NCBI RefSeq assembly: GCF_023221595.1
Contig: NZ_CP096563.1
Span: forward strand, 1,036,501-1,100,500
Length of the DNA stretch: 64,000 nucleotides
Source: Rhodococcus qingshengii JCM 15477
GTDB taxonomy: Bacteria > Actinomycetota > Actinomycetes > Mycobacteriales > Mycobacteriaceae
Reading direction: 5' to 3'
Below are positions 55,110 to 63,831 of the stretch, piece after piece; positions within the stretch are counted from its first letter, which is position 1; every line of letters starts with the position of its first letter. Position numbers and translations under genes: made by a program. The notes under the pieces were generated by a model, which worked only from the letters and a program-made list of their open reading frames with translations, searched no databases and was not told the origin of the DNA.

Positions 55110-55523
55110 ATGGACTGCATCTTCTGTTCCATCATCGCCGGTGAGGCCGAGGCCAGCGTCGTCTACGACGACGCGAATGTCCTTGCCTTCATGGATATTC
55201 GGCCGTTCACATCCGGCCATCTCCTGGTCGTGCCGAAGCGCCACGCCAGTGGATTGTCCACGCTCGATCCCGACGACGGTGCCAGGATCTTCGCCGTCGC
55301 GCAGAAGATCGCCGCGGCGATGCGTACCGGATCTCTTCCCGTCGACGGAGTGAATCTGCACCTCTCCGACGGAGCTGTTGCGGGGCAGGAAGTCTTCCAT
55401 GTTCATCTGCATGTCATTCCGCGAAATCGCGGCGACGGCTTCGGCCTGCGCGCCCTACCTCGCACGCCCAATCGGACAATCCTCGACAGCACGGCTGCCG
55501 TCATTCGAGGCGCACTGAACTAG
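55110..55523 (+). CDS. HIT-family protein (histidine triad)
   Basis: A 137-residue histidine-triad hydrolase. MDCIFCSIIAGEAEASVVY has the zinc-type Cys pair of HINT-like proteins, and the triad HVHLHVIP is near residue 95. It probably hydrolyses adenosine phosphoramidates or dinucleoside polyphosphates, as HinT does. ATG 55110 is chosen over an upstream GTG that would run through the hairpin; CGGAG lies three to four bases before it. It may be read from the purB transcript, since little room for a promoter remains between the hairpin and the start. It is the second HIT gene in the window and shares little beyond the motif with the one at 25885. Confidence 0.93.
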   Translation: MDCIFCSIIAGEAEASVVYDDANVLAFMDIRPFTSGHLLVVPKRHASGLSTLDPDDGARIFAVAQKIAAAMRTGSLPVDGVNLHLSDGAVAGQEVFHVHLHVIPRNRGDGFGLRALPRTPNRTILDSTAAVIRGALN

Positions 55524-55578
55524 AGGTTCACCCGGTGTGGGTGATTCGCGCCGAGGTTTCTCCCAGCACCATCTGGGT

Positions 55579-56967
55579 ATGGCCGACATCGAACTGACGT
55601 ATTCCTGCGGACTTGTCCCGAGGGACGGAGAGCTTCCCGCTCGCGAAACCATCGCAACGGTCTTCGACGAGCTCGACTTCCAAACAGCAGTGCAGGCGTA
55701 CTTGTGGGCCATACCCATCGTGTCCTGGGCTCAGTGGATGGACGTGCATACCAACATCTTCGGAGCAACTGCCTCCGATATCGTCGTCTACCGCTCATAT
55801 CGTGACCGACTAGGCCTGATCACCGCCAACGCGACGACTCCGTACATCTTGAACTTTTTCGATCTCGGTGCAACGGGGCCGTTGGTGATCGAATTGCCGC
55901 CAGGGCCGACCGCCGGGGGCATCGCAGATTTCTGGCAACGAGAATTCGCGGTGCTCGGTGAGATGGGCCCCGATGCAGGCAAGGGTGGCAAGACCCTGGT
56001 AGTCGGCCCAGGCCAGAGTGCCGAGGACACAGGTGATTACACCGTTGTCCACTCCCCGATGATGCACATCATGTTCGGCTTCCGCACGCTCGATCCCGAC
56101 CCGGCGCGCTCGGACGCGTTGGTCGACGCCGTCCGGGTGTACCCGTACTCCGATCGTGAGAATCCGACTCCGACGCGTCTGGTCTCACCGGACGGCAAGC
56201 CCTGGAGCGGAATTCAGCCGCGAGACCTTCGATACTGGGAACTCCTGCACGACATCGTGCAGGACGAACCTGTCGAAGAGCGCGACCGCTTCCCGATGGC
56301 GTGGCTTCGGCAGCTGGGGATTGAGAAGGGCAAGCCATTCGCCCCGGATGATCGAGCGAGAAAGATCTTGCAACGGGCCGTCGAAGTGGGGGAGGTGTTC
56401 GCCCAGGCGAATGCGTTCGTCAAACGCTTCCCCGGTTCGCGCTACTGGCCGGATCGCCAGTGGGACTTGGCGATTGTCCTGGACAACTCAGCTCAGCGAG
56501 GGGACAACTACGACGAGTTCTACGAACGCGCGTCGTGGTTCTACGAGGCGGTCACCTTCTCCGAGGCGATGAAGAGTACGACGCCCGGACTTGGGCAGGC
56601 ATATCTGGGTAGCTACGCCGACGCCGAGGGCCACTGGTTGGACGGAGCAAAGAGTTACACACTCCACGTACCCGCCGATGTCCCGGCAAAGTTGTTCTGG
56701 TCCGCGACGGTCTACTCGGTCGACACACGCTGCCTTGTCGACAACGAGCAGGGCCGAGGTGACCGTGGCTCGCGAGATCCCGATCTTGTTGTCAACGAGG
56801 ACGGTTCGGTGGATCTTTACTACGGACCTACAGCTCCGGTAGGGAAGGAACCCAATTGGGTTCAGACCATTGCGGGTCAGCACTGGTTCTCGTACTTCCG
56901 CTTCTACGGACCGCTCGAACCGTATTTCGATCGGACTTGGAAGCTTGGTGACATCGAGCCGGCCTAG
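55579..56967 (+). CDS. DUF1254/DUF1214 domain protein
   Basis: A 462-residue protein with an N-terminal DUF1254 domain (AVQAYLWAIPIVSWAQWMDV, ATTPYILNFFDLGATGPLV) and a C-terminal DUF1214 domain (SYTLHVPADVPAKLFWSATV, YDVDTRCLVDNEQ-type segment, SVDLYYGPTAP). Such proteins are common in actinobacteria and proteobacteria, and no enzymatic role is proven. There is no signal peptide, unlike many exported members. ATG 55579 is used; a longer frame upstream lacks a ribosome site. It follows the HIT gene closely and converges on the esterase gene. Confidence 0.85.
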   Translation: MADIELTYSCGLVPRDGELPARETIATVFDELDFQTAVQAYLWAIPIVSWAQWMDVHTNIFGATASDIVVYRSYRDRLGLITANATTPYILNFFDLGATGPLVIELPPGPTAGGIADFWQREFAVLGEMGPDAGKGGKTLVVGPGQSAEDTGDYTVVHSPMMHIMFGFRTLDPDPARSDALVDAVRVYPYSDRENPTPTRLVSPDGKPWSGIQPRDLRYWELLHDIVQDEPVEERDRFPMAWLRQLGIEKGKPFAPDDRARKILQRAVEVGEVFAQANAFVKRFPGSRYWPDRQWDLAIVLDNSAQRGDNYDEFYERASWFYEAVTFSEAMKSTTPGLGQAYLGSYADAEGHWLDGAKSYTLHVPADVPAKLFWSATVYSVDTRCLVDNEQGRGDRGSRDPDLVVNEDGSVDLYYGPTAPVGKEPNWVQTIAGQHWFSYFRFYGPLEPYFDRTWKLGDIEPA

Positions 56968-56980
56968 AGCGTGGTCTGTC

Positions 56981-58216
56981 TCACGGACTGCCGATCAGTT
57001 CGACAACGGAGTCCAGAAGGACACTGCGCCAGCACAACCAGTCGTGGCCGCCGTCGAAGATCCGACACGACACTTGCGCTCCTGCGGCCTCCAGCGCCTG
57101 TGCGACCGCTGCGCTGTGCCCGACCATGTCGGACTCGTGCTTACCTACTTCGAGGACAACGCGTAATCCGTCCGGTACGCCGTCGCGCTCGATGCGTGCG
57201 GCTATGTCTCCACCCGGCGGGCCGTCTTCCCCGCGCTTCAAGCCGGTTGGCCACCAGAACGAACCGGACCCGCTGGCGACCAGCGCGAAGTGTTCGGGGA
57301 ATTCGAGTGCTGCGAACATCGAAGCCAGGCCGCCGAAGCTCTGCCCCGAGACCACCGTTCGCGTTCGATCAGACGAGAAAGGTGTGACGGCGCGCACCTG
57401 CGGAAGCAGTTCGTCGACGACTGCACTCCAGTAGTCGCGGTTGCACGGCAATTCCTGCGAACGGCGTTGATTGTCAACGGAATCGATGGCCAGCAGAACG
57501 CAGGATTTCAGTTTGCCGGTCTGGACCGCACGATCGAAGGCGGCGCCTGCCGGCATGACCTCGGCCCAGTGACGCCCGTCGAGAAGTATCACGAGCGGCC
57601 GTTCTTCGAGCGGTGTCAATCCGTCGTCCACGGTCTCGTAGATCCACACCGGCCGCTCGACGTCCAAAGTCGAACTAGCCCAGGTGAGCTGTACCGACTT
57701 CCTGAAAACTGGAGCATCCCAACCGAACTGGACCGGCGCCAAGGGCATCTCGGCGACGGAACGCCTTGTGTCCACACCTGCGGAAAGCGGATTGAGTGGG
57801 TCGGCAATTCGGTGCTCGAGCAACCCCAACCAGCGTGTGCGGCGGGTCGAGTCTTCCTTGCCTGCTCCCGGATAGTCGAACTCGTCGACTACGGACTTCG
57901 GTACCGGGATGATGCTGTAACTGCTACGCCAGGTGTTCGAGACTTCGGCGGTGTAGAACCACACCGGACTGTCGCCGAGTCGCTGCATCACGCTGAGTTG
58001 TTCTGCGTGATGGTCGGTCAGCGAATTTGCATCCAGGTAAACGCGCTCGACCTCGGTCTCCTCGGGCTGACGCCAGAGGAACGTAACTCGAACAGTCTGT
58101 GTATCAACGCTTTCGATGATCGGCGTTCCTTGTTGCACTATCCGATTCCAGGACGTCTCGATGTCGGGCGAGGCCGCGAGGGTAGCGGACAATTCGGTCA
58201 CCGCCTGAGTTAGCAT
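56981..58216 (-). CDS. Fes-like ferric siderophore (enterochelin) esterase
   Basis: A 411-residue cytoplasmic esterase of the Fes/IroD family. The N-terminal domain (TVRVTFLWRQPEETEVERVYLDANSL cut here to RVTFLWRQPEETEVERVYLD) binds the siderophore. The alpha/beta-hydrolase domain has LVILLDGRHWAEVMPA, the nucleophile GQSFGGLASM near residue 290, and the final His in GGHDWLCWR. These enzymes hydrolyse catecholate siderophore esters so that iron is released. It is divergent from a FecB-like lipoprotein, and an iron box overlaps its start region. ATG 58216 or GTG 58222 is the start. The native siderophore of the NRPS may lack ester bonds, so the substrate could be an imported xenosiderophore. 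Confidence 0.9.
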   Translation of the reverse strand: MLTQAVTELSATLAASPDIETSWNRIVQQGTPIIESVDTQTVRVTFLWRQPEETEVERVYLDANSLTDHHAEQLSVMQRLGDSPVWFYTAEVSNTWRSSYSIIPVPKSVVDEFDYPGAGKEDSTRRTRWLGLLEHRIADPLNPLSAGVDTRRSVAEMPLAPVQFGWDAPVFRKSVQLTWASSTLDVERPVWIYETVDDGLTPLEERPLVILLDGRHWAEVMPAGAAFDRAVQTGKLKSCVLLAIDSVDNQRRSQELPCNRDYWSAVVDELLPQVRAVTPFSSDRTRTVVSGQSFGGLASMFAALEFPEHFALVASGSGSFWWPTGLKRGEDGPPGGDIAARIERDGVPDGLRVVLEVGKHESDMVGHSAAVAQALEAAGAQVSCRIFDGGHDWLCWRSVLLDSVVELIGSP

Positions 58217-58234
58217 GAGCACAGCCTAACCTAA
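58216..58234. promoter_or_regulatory. IdeR/DtxR iron box shared by the esterase and the FecB-like gene
   Basis: TGAGCACAGCCTAACCTAA matches 14 of 19 positions of the iron box, the right half (GCCTAACCTAA) almost perfectly. It touches the start of the esterase and lies 37 bases before the lipoprotein start, so one box could repress both genes. Confidence 0.8.
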
Positions 58235-58270
58235 TTTGATGGGCTTTTGAATTCGAGGAGTGGTCCGCCA

Positions 58271-59278
58271 GTGGGCGTCACAATGAAAAAATCACGCACC
58301 CTGAAGGTGCTCTCCGCAGTCTTGGTAGCAGGGTTCGCCCTCGCCGGTTGTAGTTCTGCGGATGCCGATTCCGATGCTGACTCAGCTGCATCGCAGGGTA
58401 ATTGGCCGCGTACCGTGGAAACGCCGAAGGGGCCGGTGGAGATCACGTCGAAGCCGGAGAGGATCGTCTCGACCAGTGTGACGCTGACGGGCACGCTGTT
58501 GTCGATCGACGCTCCGGTGGTGGCTACCGCATCGACGGGACCGAACACCGACGTCTCGGATGCGCAGGGGTTGTTCACACAGTGGGGCCACATAGCAGAA
58601 GAACGCGGACTTGCAGTGTTGCCGATGGGCGGTGCGAACGCGGAATCCGTTCTGGCGCAGAACCCGGACCTGATCGTCGTCTCGGCAACTGGAGGTGACT
58701 CCGTCGTCGATCTGTACGAACAGTTCACGGCCATCGCGCCGACAATCGTGGTGGACTACGGCGGAAGTAGTTGGCAGGAAGTCGCCGCTGTGCTGGGTAA
58801 GGCGACAGGTCTCGAAGACAACGCGGCGGCCACGGTCGCGAAGTTCGACAGCGCAGTAGAGGCCGCGAAGGCCAAGATCACACTTCCCCCGCAGCCGACC
58901 ACTGCGCTGGTCTACTACGAGGACGGCAGCGGCGCCAATATCTGGACGCACGAGTCGGGGCAGGCGAAGTTGCTCACGGCGATGGGTTTCACGGTCGCCG
59001 ACATTCCCGAGTCCGCGAAGAGCAGTGAATCCATGGGTAAGCGCAAGGACATCATTCAGGTCTCGGCGGAGAACCTCTACGACGGTATCGCGGGCAACAC
59101 CCTGATCTTGGTCAGTGCCGACGACGGTGCGGTGAAGGCGGTCGAGGCACTTCCACTGTTGGCCCAGCATCCGGCAATTCGTGATCACCACGTCTATGCC
59201 GTGGGTCTGGACACCTTCCGTCTCGACTACTACAGCGCAACCAACATGGTGAACCGGTTGGTCGAGCAGTTCAGCTGA
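58271..59278 (+). CDS. Iron-siderophore-binding lipoprotein (FepB type)
   Basis: A 335-residue lipoprotein of the ferri-siderophore receptor class. The signal MKKSRTLKVLSAVLVAGF leads to the lipobox ALAGC. The mature part begins PRTVETPKGPVEITSKPERIV and continues with ESVLAQNPDLIVVSATGGD and RDHHVYAVGLDTFRLDYYSA. GTG 58271 has the better ribosome site (GAGGAG ten bases upstream); ATG 58283 gives the more usual signal, and the four extra residues matter little. Pairing with a Fes-like esterase suggests a catecholate siderophore. No permease is adjacent. Confidence 0.92.
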   Translation: MGVTMKKSRTLKVLSAVLVAGFALAGCSSADADSDADSAASQGNWPRTVETPKGPVEITSKPERIVSTSVTLTGTLLSIDAPVVATASTGPNTDVSDAQGLFTQWGHIAEERGLAVLPMGGANAESVLAQNPDLIVVSATGGDSVVDLYEQFTAIAPTIVVDYGGSSWQEVAAVLGKATGLEDNAAATVAKFDSAVEAAKAKITLPPQPTTALVYYEDGSGANIWTHESGQAKLLTAMGFTVADIPESAKSSESMGKRKDIIQVSAENLYDGIAGNTLILVSADDGAVKAVEALPLLAQHPAIRDHHVYAVGLDTFRLDYYSATNMVNRLVEQFS

Positions 59279-59389
59279 GCCATAAGTACTAGGCCTTTCA
59301 CCTTCAACTAGTGCTTTGGTAGGAGCCGGGAATCGAACATTCCCTTCACGTTCGCCGAATGTGGGACCAAGTGGTGCGCGCATGCCACC

Positions 59390-60703
59390 ATGAACGTCAA
59401 TCATCGGATGCGGAATGGGGAGTGGATGTTCGACTCGGCTGGTCAGAATGCCCCGGGGCAAGCCCTGGCATCGCGAGGGTGGGGACGTTTCAACCTGAAC
59501 AACCCGGCCACGGCGGCCGTGATCGTCGGCCTGCTGAGTGTGCCGTGGGTGTTCGGTCTCGCCAGTCTCAAGACTGAACCCGAGACGAGCAATCGAGTGC
59601 TGAGCGATCCGGGAACCGTCGTCGGCATCATGGGTTTCCTGACGGTGTTGACCGTTGTGGCGTGTGCGCGCCGGCGGTACCCGATCGCGTACTACCTCCT
59701 GACGTTGGCAGGATCCGGCGGATTGATGCTCTTCCTCGGCAGTCGATCGCTCGGGGCCACGCCGCTTTTCTGGTTCGCGATCATGGCAGTGTCCATCCGA
59801 GTGACAGGCATGCGCCTGGTCGGACTGCTGGTCCTCGGAATGGCGATGGACGTGATCTTGGCGATGTATCTCACCGAACGGGACGGGCTGACGGTCGCCG
59901 AGGTTCAGGTGGGGGAGTTGCCTCACTTGTTCCTCGAACCGGCGGCAAACACCGTCACGAGTTTTCTGGTCGTCGCAGCCATGGGAAAGATCGTCGCGCG
60001 CCTGCGAAAACAAGCAGTGGAGAACAGTCAGGCAGTAGCGGATCTGCACCGGGACCGCGAACGCAAGATCGCGAATGCCGTTGTCGCCGAACGGCAGGAC
60101 ATGGCACGTGAACTGCACGATGTCGCTGCCCACCACATGACCGGCATGATCATCCAGGCTCGTGCCGCCGACAAGTTCTTCTCGAGCAATCCCGAACAAG
60201 CACAAGCCCTTCTGGGGGGCGTCATCGAGCAGGGTCAGCGGGCCCTCAACAGCTTGCGGCAGATCGTGGGGATACTTCGCCTGGGTGAGGAAGACCCCGA
60301 TTTCCCGACGCCCATGGTCTCCGACATCGACGAGTTGGTGGACGACTGCAAGCGCACCATCTCGTCGATCTCGTTGGAGAAGGTCGGCCGCTTCGACGAC
60401 CTGGACAGCGGAGTCCAGTTGACGTGTTACCGCATCGTGCAGGAGGCGTTGTCGAACGTCCTTCGCCATGCGCCGGGTAGCGAGTCCAAGGTGTGTCTGA
60501 GTCGAGAAGCCGGTGCGGTGAGGGTACGGGTGGTCAATACTCTCGGGAATGCTCGCCCGGCCTCCGACGGGCAAAACCTCGGAATTGTGGGAATGCGCGA
60601 ACGCGCGACGCTCATGGGTGGTCAACTGGACGCCGGACCGAATTCGGAAGGTGAGTGGGCTGTGCAGGCACTGGTGCCGGTGAACGGGAGGATCAACGCA
60701 TGA
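59390..60703 (+). CDS. NarL/DesK-type sensor histidine kinase
   Basis: A 437-residue membrane kinase with about five or six N-terminal helices (residues about 40-205) and no large outer domain, followed by a HisKA_3 dimerisation region with the phospho-acceptor His in ARELHDVAAHHMTGMI (near residue 243) and an ATPase domain (QEALSNVLRHA, GIVGMRERATLMGG). Kinases of this layout sense membrane or envelope signals, as DesK and LiaS do. ATG 59390 is used; ATG 59426 follows GGGGAG and is also possible. It overlaps its regulator by four bases (ATGA). Confidence 0.9.
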   Translation: MNVNHRMRNGEWMFDSAGQNAPGQALASRGWGRFNLNNPATAAVIVGLLSVPWVFGLASLKTEPETSNRVLSDPGTVVGIMGFLTVLTVVACARRRYPIAYYLLTLAGSGGLMLFLGSRSLGATPLFWFAIMAVSIRVTGMRLVGLLVLGMAMDVILAMYLTERDGLTVAEVQVGELPHLFLEPAANTVTSFLVVAAMGKIVARLRKQAVENSQAVADLHRDRERKIANAVVAERQDMARELHDVAAHHMTGMIIQARAADKFFSSNPEQAQALLGGVIEQGQRALNSLRQIVGILRLGEEDPDFPTPMVSDIDELVDDCKRTISSISLEKVGRFDDLDSGVQLTCYRIVQEALSNVLRHAPGSESKVCLSREAGAVRVRVVNTLGNARPASDGQNLGIVGMRERATLMGGQLDAGPNSEGEWAVQALVPVNGRINA

Positions 60704-61362
60704 TCGATGTCCTTATTGCAGACGACCAGCAGGTGGTACGGCAGGGGTTCGAGCTGTTTCTCTCCGGTCACCCCGAGATTCGCGTCGTCGGGCATGCCAA
60801 GACGGGAGTCGAGGCGTACGAGCAGGTGCGTGCACTGCGTCCGGACGTCGTGCTGATGGACATCCGAATGCCGCACGGCGACGGGTTGACTGCGACTCGG
60901 GAGGTCCTTGCCGAGTTTCCCGGGACCCGCGTCATCGTGATCACCACGTTCGATCTCGACGAGTACGTTTTCGAGGCGCTCGACAGCGGTGCCGCAGGGT
61001 TCTTGCTCAAAGACGCCGATCCCGAAGAGCTCTCGTCGGCAGTGTTGACCGTGGCCGAAGGTGGTTCGGTGCTCTCGCCGAGATTGACGTCGAGACTGAT
61101 CGTGGAGTTCGCGAGGCGCAAGCCGGCACCGATGTCCACGGCGCGCTCCGGATCGGATCACGGTCTCAGTGCGCGTGAGATGGATGTGGTGCAGTTGCTG
61201 TCACAAGGCTTGGGAAACAACGACATCGCAGATTCCCTCAGCCTCGAACAGAGCACGGTGAAGTCGCACATCAGCAACATCTGCAAGAAGCTGCAGGTGC
61301 GTACCCGTGTGCAGATCGTCATCTGGGCGTACCGAAACAACGTGATCGCCGTATCGCGCTGA
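60700..61362 (+). CDS. NarL/LuxR-family response regulator
   Basis: A 220-residue regulator: receiver domain (VLIADDQQVVRQGFELFL, phospho-Asp in VVLMDIRMPHGDG, Lys in GFLLKDADPEE) and a LuxR-type HTH (LSAREMDVVQLLSQGLGNN, then TVKSHISNICKKL). It is co-translated with the kinase. Neighbours include an exported phosphatase and iron genes, but no target site is apparent. ATG 60700 is fixed by the ATGA overlap. Confidence 0.93.
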   Translation: MIDVLIADDQQVVRQGFELFLSGHPEIRVVGHAKTGVEAYEQVRALRPDVVLMDIRMPHGDGLTATREVLAEFPGTRVIVITTFDLDEYVFEALDSGAAGFLLKDADPEELSSAVLTVAEGGSVLSPRLTSRLIVEFARRKPAPMSTARSGSDHGLSAREMDVVQLLSQGLGNNDIADSLSLEQSTVKSHISNICKKLQVRTRVQIVIWAYRNNVIAVSR

Positions 61363-61413
61363 CGCACGGGACGCTGCGGCGCATCCGCCGCGGCACGGGC
61401 AGAGAAGTACACG

Positions 61414-61448
61414 TGCCCCGGGTCCGATCCCTCGTCGAACCCGGGGCA
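61414..61448. terminator. Bidirectional terminator between regulator and phosphatase
   Basis: TGCCCCGGGT pairs with ACCCGGGGCA (10 bp), with CACG/CGTG able to extend the stem after a two-base bulge; the loop is 15 bases. It lies between convergent genes and has no T run. Confidence 0.65.
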
Positions 61449-61458
61449 TCCGTGCCAC

Positions 61459-62391
61459 TCAGCCCAGCAGTTTGGCTTTGAGCGTCATGACAGTCGCCGG
61501 GCTCAGACCCAGGCCCTCGGTCAGGTACCGATCGACCGACCCGTAGGTCTGGTCCAACTGGGCGAGACCGGCATCGAGATAGCTTGCCTCGACACCCAAC
61601 AGAGGCTCCATGTTGACGGCCATCTGTTCGCCCAGGCTCGCCGCGATGCCCGCGCGCGTGGCCTTCATGCCTTCGGCTGTGTACTCGTTGGTCAGCAAGT
61701 AGTCGTTCATGATCACCGAGCGGTCGACACCGGCGATACTCAGCAGCAGAAACGACGTCCAGCCGGTGCGGTCTTTGCCTGCGGTGCAGTGGAAGACCTG
61801 TGCACCTTCGGTTTCCGCGAGACCCGTGAGCAACTGCGCGAACCCGGCTCGCTCCGTCGCTCCGGTGACGAAGGCGCGGTTCATGTCCTGCATCATCGAT
61901 CGTGAGTCCTCGGGGGACTTGATCTTCGCGATCATCTCGGCGATGTTCCCGGACAGGATCGGAATGTTCTCGTACGCAACCCCGTCGGGCAAGACATCGG
62001 GCTTACTGGCGATCTCGGGTTCAGTGCGCAGATCGTAAACCTTTGTCAGTCCCAGCTTTTCGAGATTGCTCATGTCATCGCCCTTGGGCGTGATCGCGTT
62101 CGCGCGGTAGAAGACTCCCTTGTTCACGGGCAGGCCGAAAGTCCCCGAGTATCCGGCGCCGGTGCCTGCGACGTCGCGGAAATTGTCGATTCCGGTCAGC
62201 CGCGGCGCATCTGGGGTCTGCTCGGAACTGCCGAGGTTGCTGGATCCGAAATCCAGCGAGCCGAACAGCGGAGCCGAGGGGCCAGGTTCGGCCTGCGCGA
62301 TCGAGGCGCCGAAACCGGTGATGAGAAAGCTACTGGTCAACGCAATGGCCGCGGCAGACCGTAGTGAGCAGGTACGGGTGGATCGGGACAT
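61459..62391 (-). CDS. Secreted tyrosine/serine phosphatase, MptpB-like
   Basis: A 310-residue exported phosphatase. A Sec signal (SAAAIALTSSFLITGFGAS, then IAQAEP) precedes the mature enzyme. The P-loop reads VFHCTAGKDRTGWTSF near residue 205, the Cys-x5-Arg signature with the Lys and Asp typical of the MptpB/LipA group (CxxxKDR), which dephosphorylates phosphotyrosine, phosphoserine and phosphoinositides. The N-terminal RLTGIDNFRDVAGTG is also a family marker. A LMW-type fold is excluded by the motif's place in the middle of the chain. It is divergent from the third FecB-like gene and converges on the NarL regulator. Confidence 0.93.
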   Translation of the reverse strand: MSRSTRTCSLRSAAAIALTSSFLITGFGASIAQAEPGPSAPLFGSLDFGSSNLGSSEQTPDAPRLTGIDNFRDVAGTGAGYSGTFGLPVNKGVFYRANAITPKGDDMSNLEKLGLTKVYDLRTEPEIASKPDVLPDGVAYENIPILSGNIAEMIAKIKSPEDSRSMMQDMNRAFVTGATERAGFAQLLTGLAETEGAQVFHCTAGKDRTGWTSFLLLSIAGVDRSVIMNDYLLTNEYTAEGMKATRAGIAASLGEQMAVNMEPLLGVEASYLDAGLAQLDQTYGSVDRYLTEGLGLSPATVMTLKAKLLG

Positions 62392-62593
62392 GTGTGAGCC
62401 CTTCGTCGAGCGGAGAGAGTGGCGAGTCGATGAGGTATCGCGAAGGCAAGGTAGCGAGTTCGCGTGTCCGATTCGAGAGGAATCTTGCTTTGCTCCCTCT
62501 CAGTGGGAGGCGTGCTGCTGTGAGCGTGGGCGGCTCGGGAGGCGCAGTTCATTCCTCGGGAGCTGTGTTTGTGTAAAGGTCCAGTGCCCTGAT

Positions 62594-62612
62594 ATTGGTT
62601 AGCCTCACCAAA
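62594..62612 (+). promoter_or_regulatory. IdeR/DtxR iron box upstream of the third FecB-like lipoprotein
   Basis: ATTGGTTAGCCTCACCAAA matches 14 of 19 positions of the iron box, with GGTTAG and the CACC half intact. It lies 30 bases before the lipoprotein start. Confidence 0.78.
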
Positions 62613-62641
62613 TCAATTCCGGAGCAGTCCGGTGCGTTCAG

Positions 62642-63676
62642 ATGGAGTTCAACATGCGGGTTCAAGGTCTGTCGCGGTTTCGCCGCGCAGTGGTGATCGG
62701 CGCAGCAGCTGCGCTGGCGGTCGGCGTCGCCGGCTGTAGCAACTCCGAGGAGGCGTCGTCCGAATCGTCGACGACAGCCGCGAGCTCGCAGACCCGTGTC
62801 TTCGAGGCACAGAACGGATCCATCGAGATCCCGAGCGACCCGCAACGGATCGTGGCCTGCGGATACGCAGTTCTGCCGCTGATTCAGGCGGGAGCGAACC
62901 TGGCAGCAGTATGTGAGTGGACCCGTGAACTCGGCGACATGGACGACAAGACCAAGGCCGCTTACGAAGCTCTGCCGAAGGTCGCGCCCGACGGCAACGT
63001 CTCCCAGCTCAACTACGAGGGAATCGTCGCTGCCGAGCCCGATCTGATCATCATGGGTGTTCCCGCTCGAGTCGAAAGCCAGCTGGACATGGCGCAGCTC
63101 GAGGCGGCCGCTCCCGTCGTCTTCCTGGGACCGACGGTTCCTGCTGATTGGCGAGTGCTGGGCGAGCAGTTCGCCGATGCCGCGAATGTCTCCGACAACT
63201 ACGGCGAGTTCAAGGACGACTACGACGCCAAAACCGCCGAACTGGCCGCGAAGTACAAGGACAAGCTCGGCTCGCTGACCTTCGGCGGCGTGTGCAACGT
63301 CTGCAAGCCGGAAGCCGGCACCTTCTCACGCGAGTACGCGTCCTCGTACACGACCAATCTCTTCGACGGCCTCGGACTGCAGTTCCCCGGCACCCCCGCA
63401 GACCCTGCCGACATCCACGTCGAACAGGTATCCATCGAGAAGATCGGTGAAAATCTCGGAAATGTCGACGTGATCGTCTACGGCCTCAATGCCGACGGCT
63501 CGATGTCGCCCCAGTTGCAGGAGCTGGTCAATTCCGAGCTGTGGAAGGAATTGCCCGCAGTGAAGGCCGGCAACGTCGTCCAGGTCCAGCATTCGCTGGC
63601 CGCGACCTATCAGACGGCCCTTCTGACGCTGGATTCGATCGACGAGGGCCTGTCGAAGCTGCCCGCAAACCAGTAG
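62642..63676 (+). CDS. Iron-siderophore-binding lipoprotein (FecB/FepB type)
   Basis: A 344-residue lipoprotein whose signal (RRAVVIGAAAALAVGVAGC) ends in the lipobox GVAGC, followed by a Ser-rich linker. The binding fold has VFEAQNGSIEIPSDPQRIVA, YEGIVAAEPDLIIMG, NSELWKELPAVKAGNVVQV and YQTALLTLDSIDEGL. ATG 62642 or ATG 62654 is the start. It is the third such protein in the window without a linked permease; the three differ strongly from each other, so they probably bind different siderophores. Iron repression is supported by the box 30 bases upstream. Confidence 0.92.
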   Translation: MEFNMRVQGLSRFRRAVVIGAAAALAVGVAGCSNSEEASSESSTTAASSQTRVFEAQNGSIEIPSDPQRIVACGYAVLPLIQAGANLAAVCEWTRELGDMDDKTKAAYEALPKVAPDGNVSQLNYEGIVAAEPDLIIMGVPARVESQLDMAQLEAAAPVVFLGPTVPADWRVLGEQFADAANVSDNYGEFKDDYDAKTAELAAKYKDKLGSLTFGGVCNVCKPEAGTFSREYASSYTTNLFDGLGLQFPGTPADPADIHVEQVSIEKIGENLGNVDVIVYGLNADGSMSPQLQELVNSELWKELPAVKAGNVVQVQHSLAATYQTALLTLDSIDEGLSKLPANQ

Positions 63677-63691
63677 TTCATCGACTGTGAC

Positions 63692-63723
63692 GGTGGCCTC
63701 TCGCCTGATGGCGAGGGGCCACC
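63692..63723 (+). terminator. Hairpin terminator after the FecB-like gene
   Basis: GGTGGCCTCTCGCC pairs with GGCGAGGGGCCACC (14 bp, one G-T wobble) across four bases, 15 bases after the stop. No T run follows. Confidence 0.72.
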
Positions 63724-63831
63724 TGCATATCCGGATGAGCAGGGCGGACAGCTCTCCGAACGGCGAGGACGCTTACCTGTCCCGGCTACCGGGGTTCTGT
63801 ACGAACTGCGAACGCCCGATAGGGTGACCGG

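Noticed and set aside
58382..60625. A 747-codon open frame on the minus strand opposite the FecB-like gene and the NarL-type kinase
   Set aside because: It lies antisense to two genes with clear domains, has no domain of its own and shows the composition of a high-GC shadow frame.
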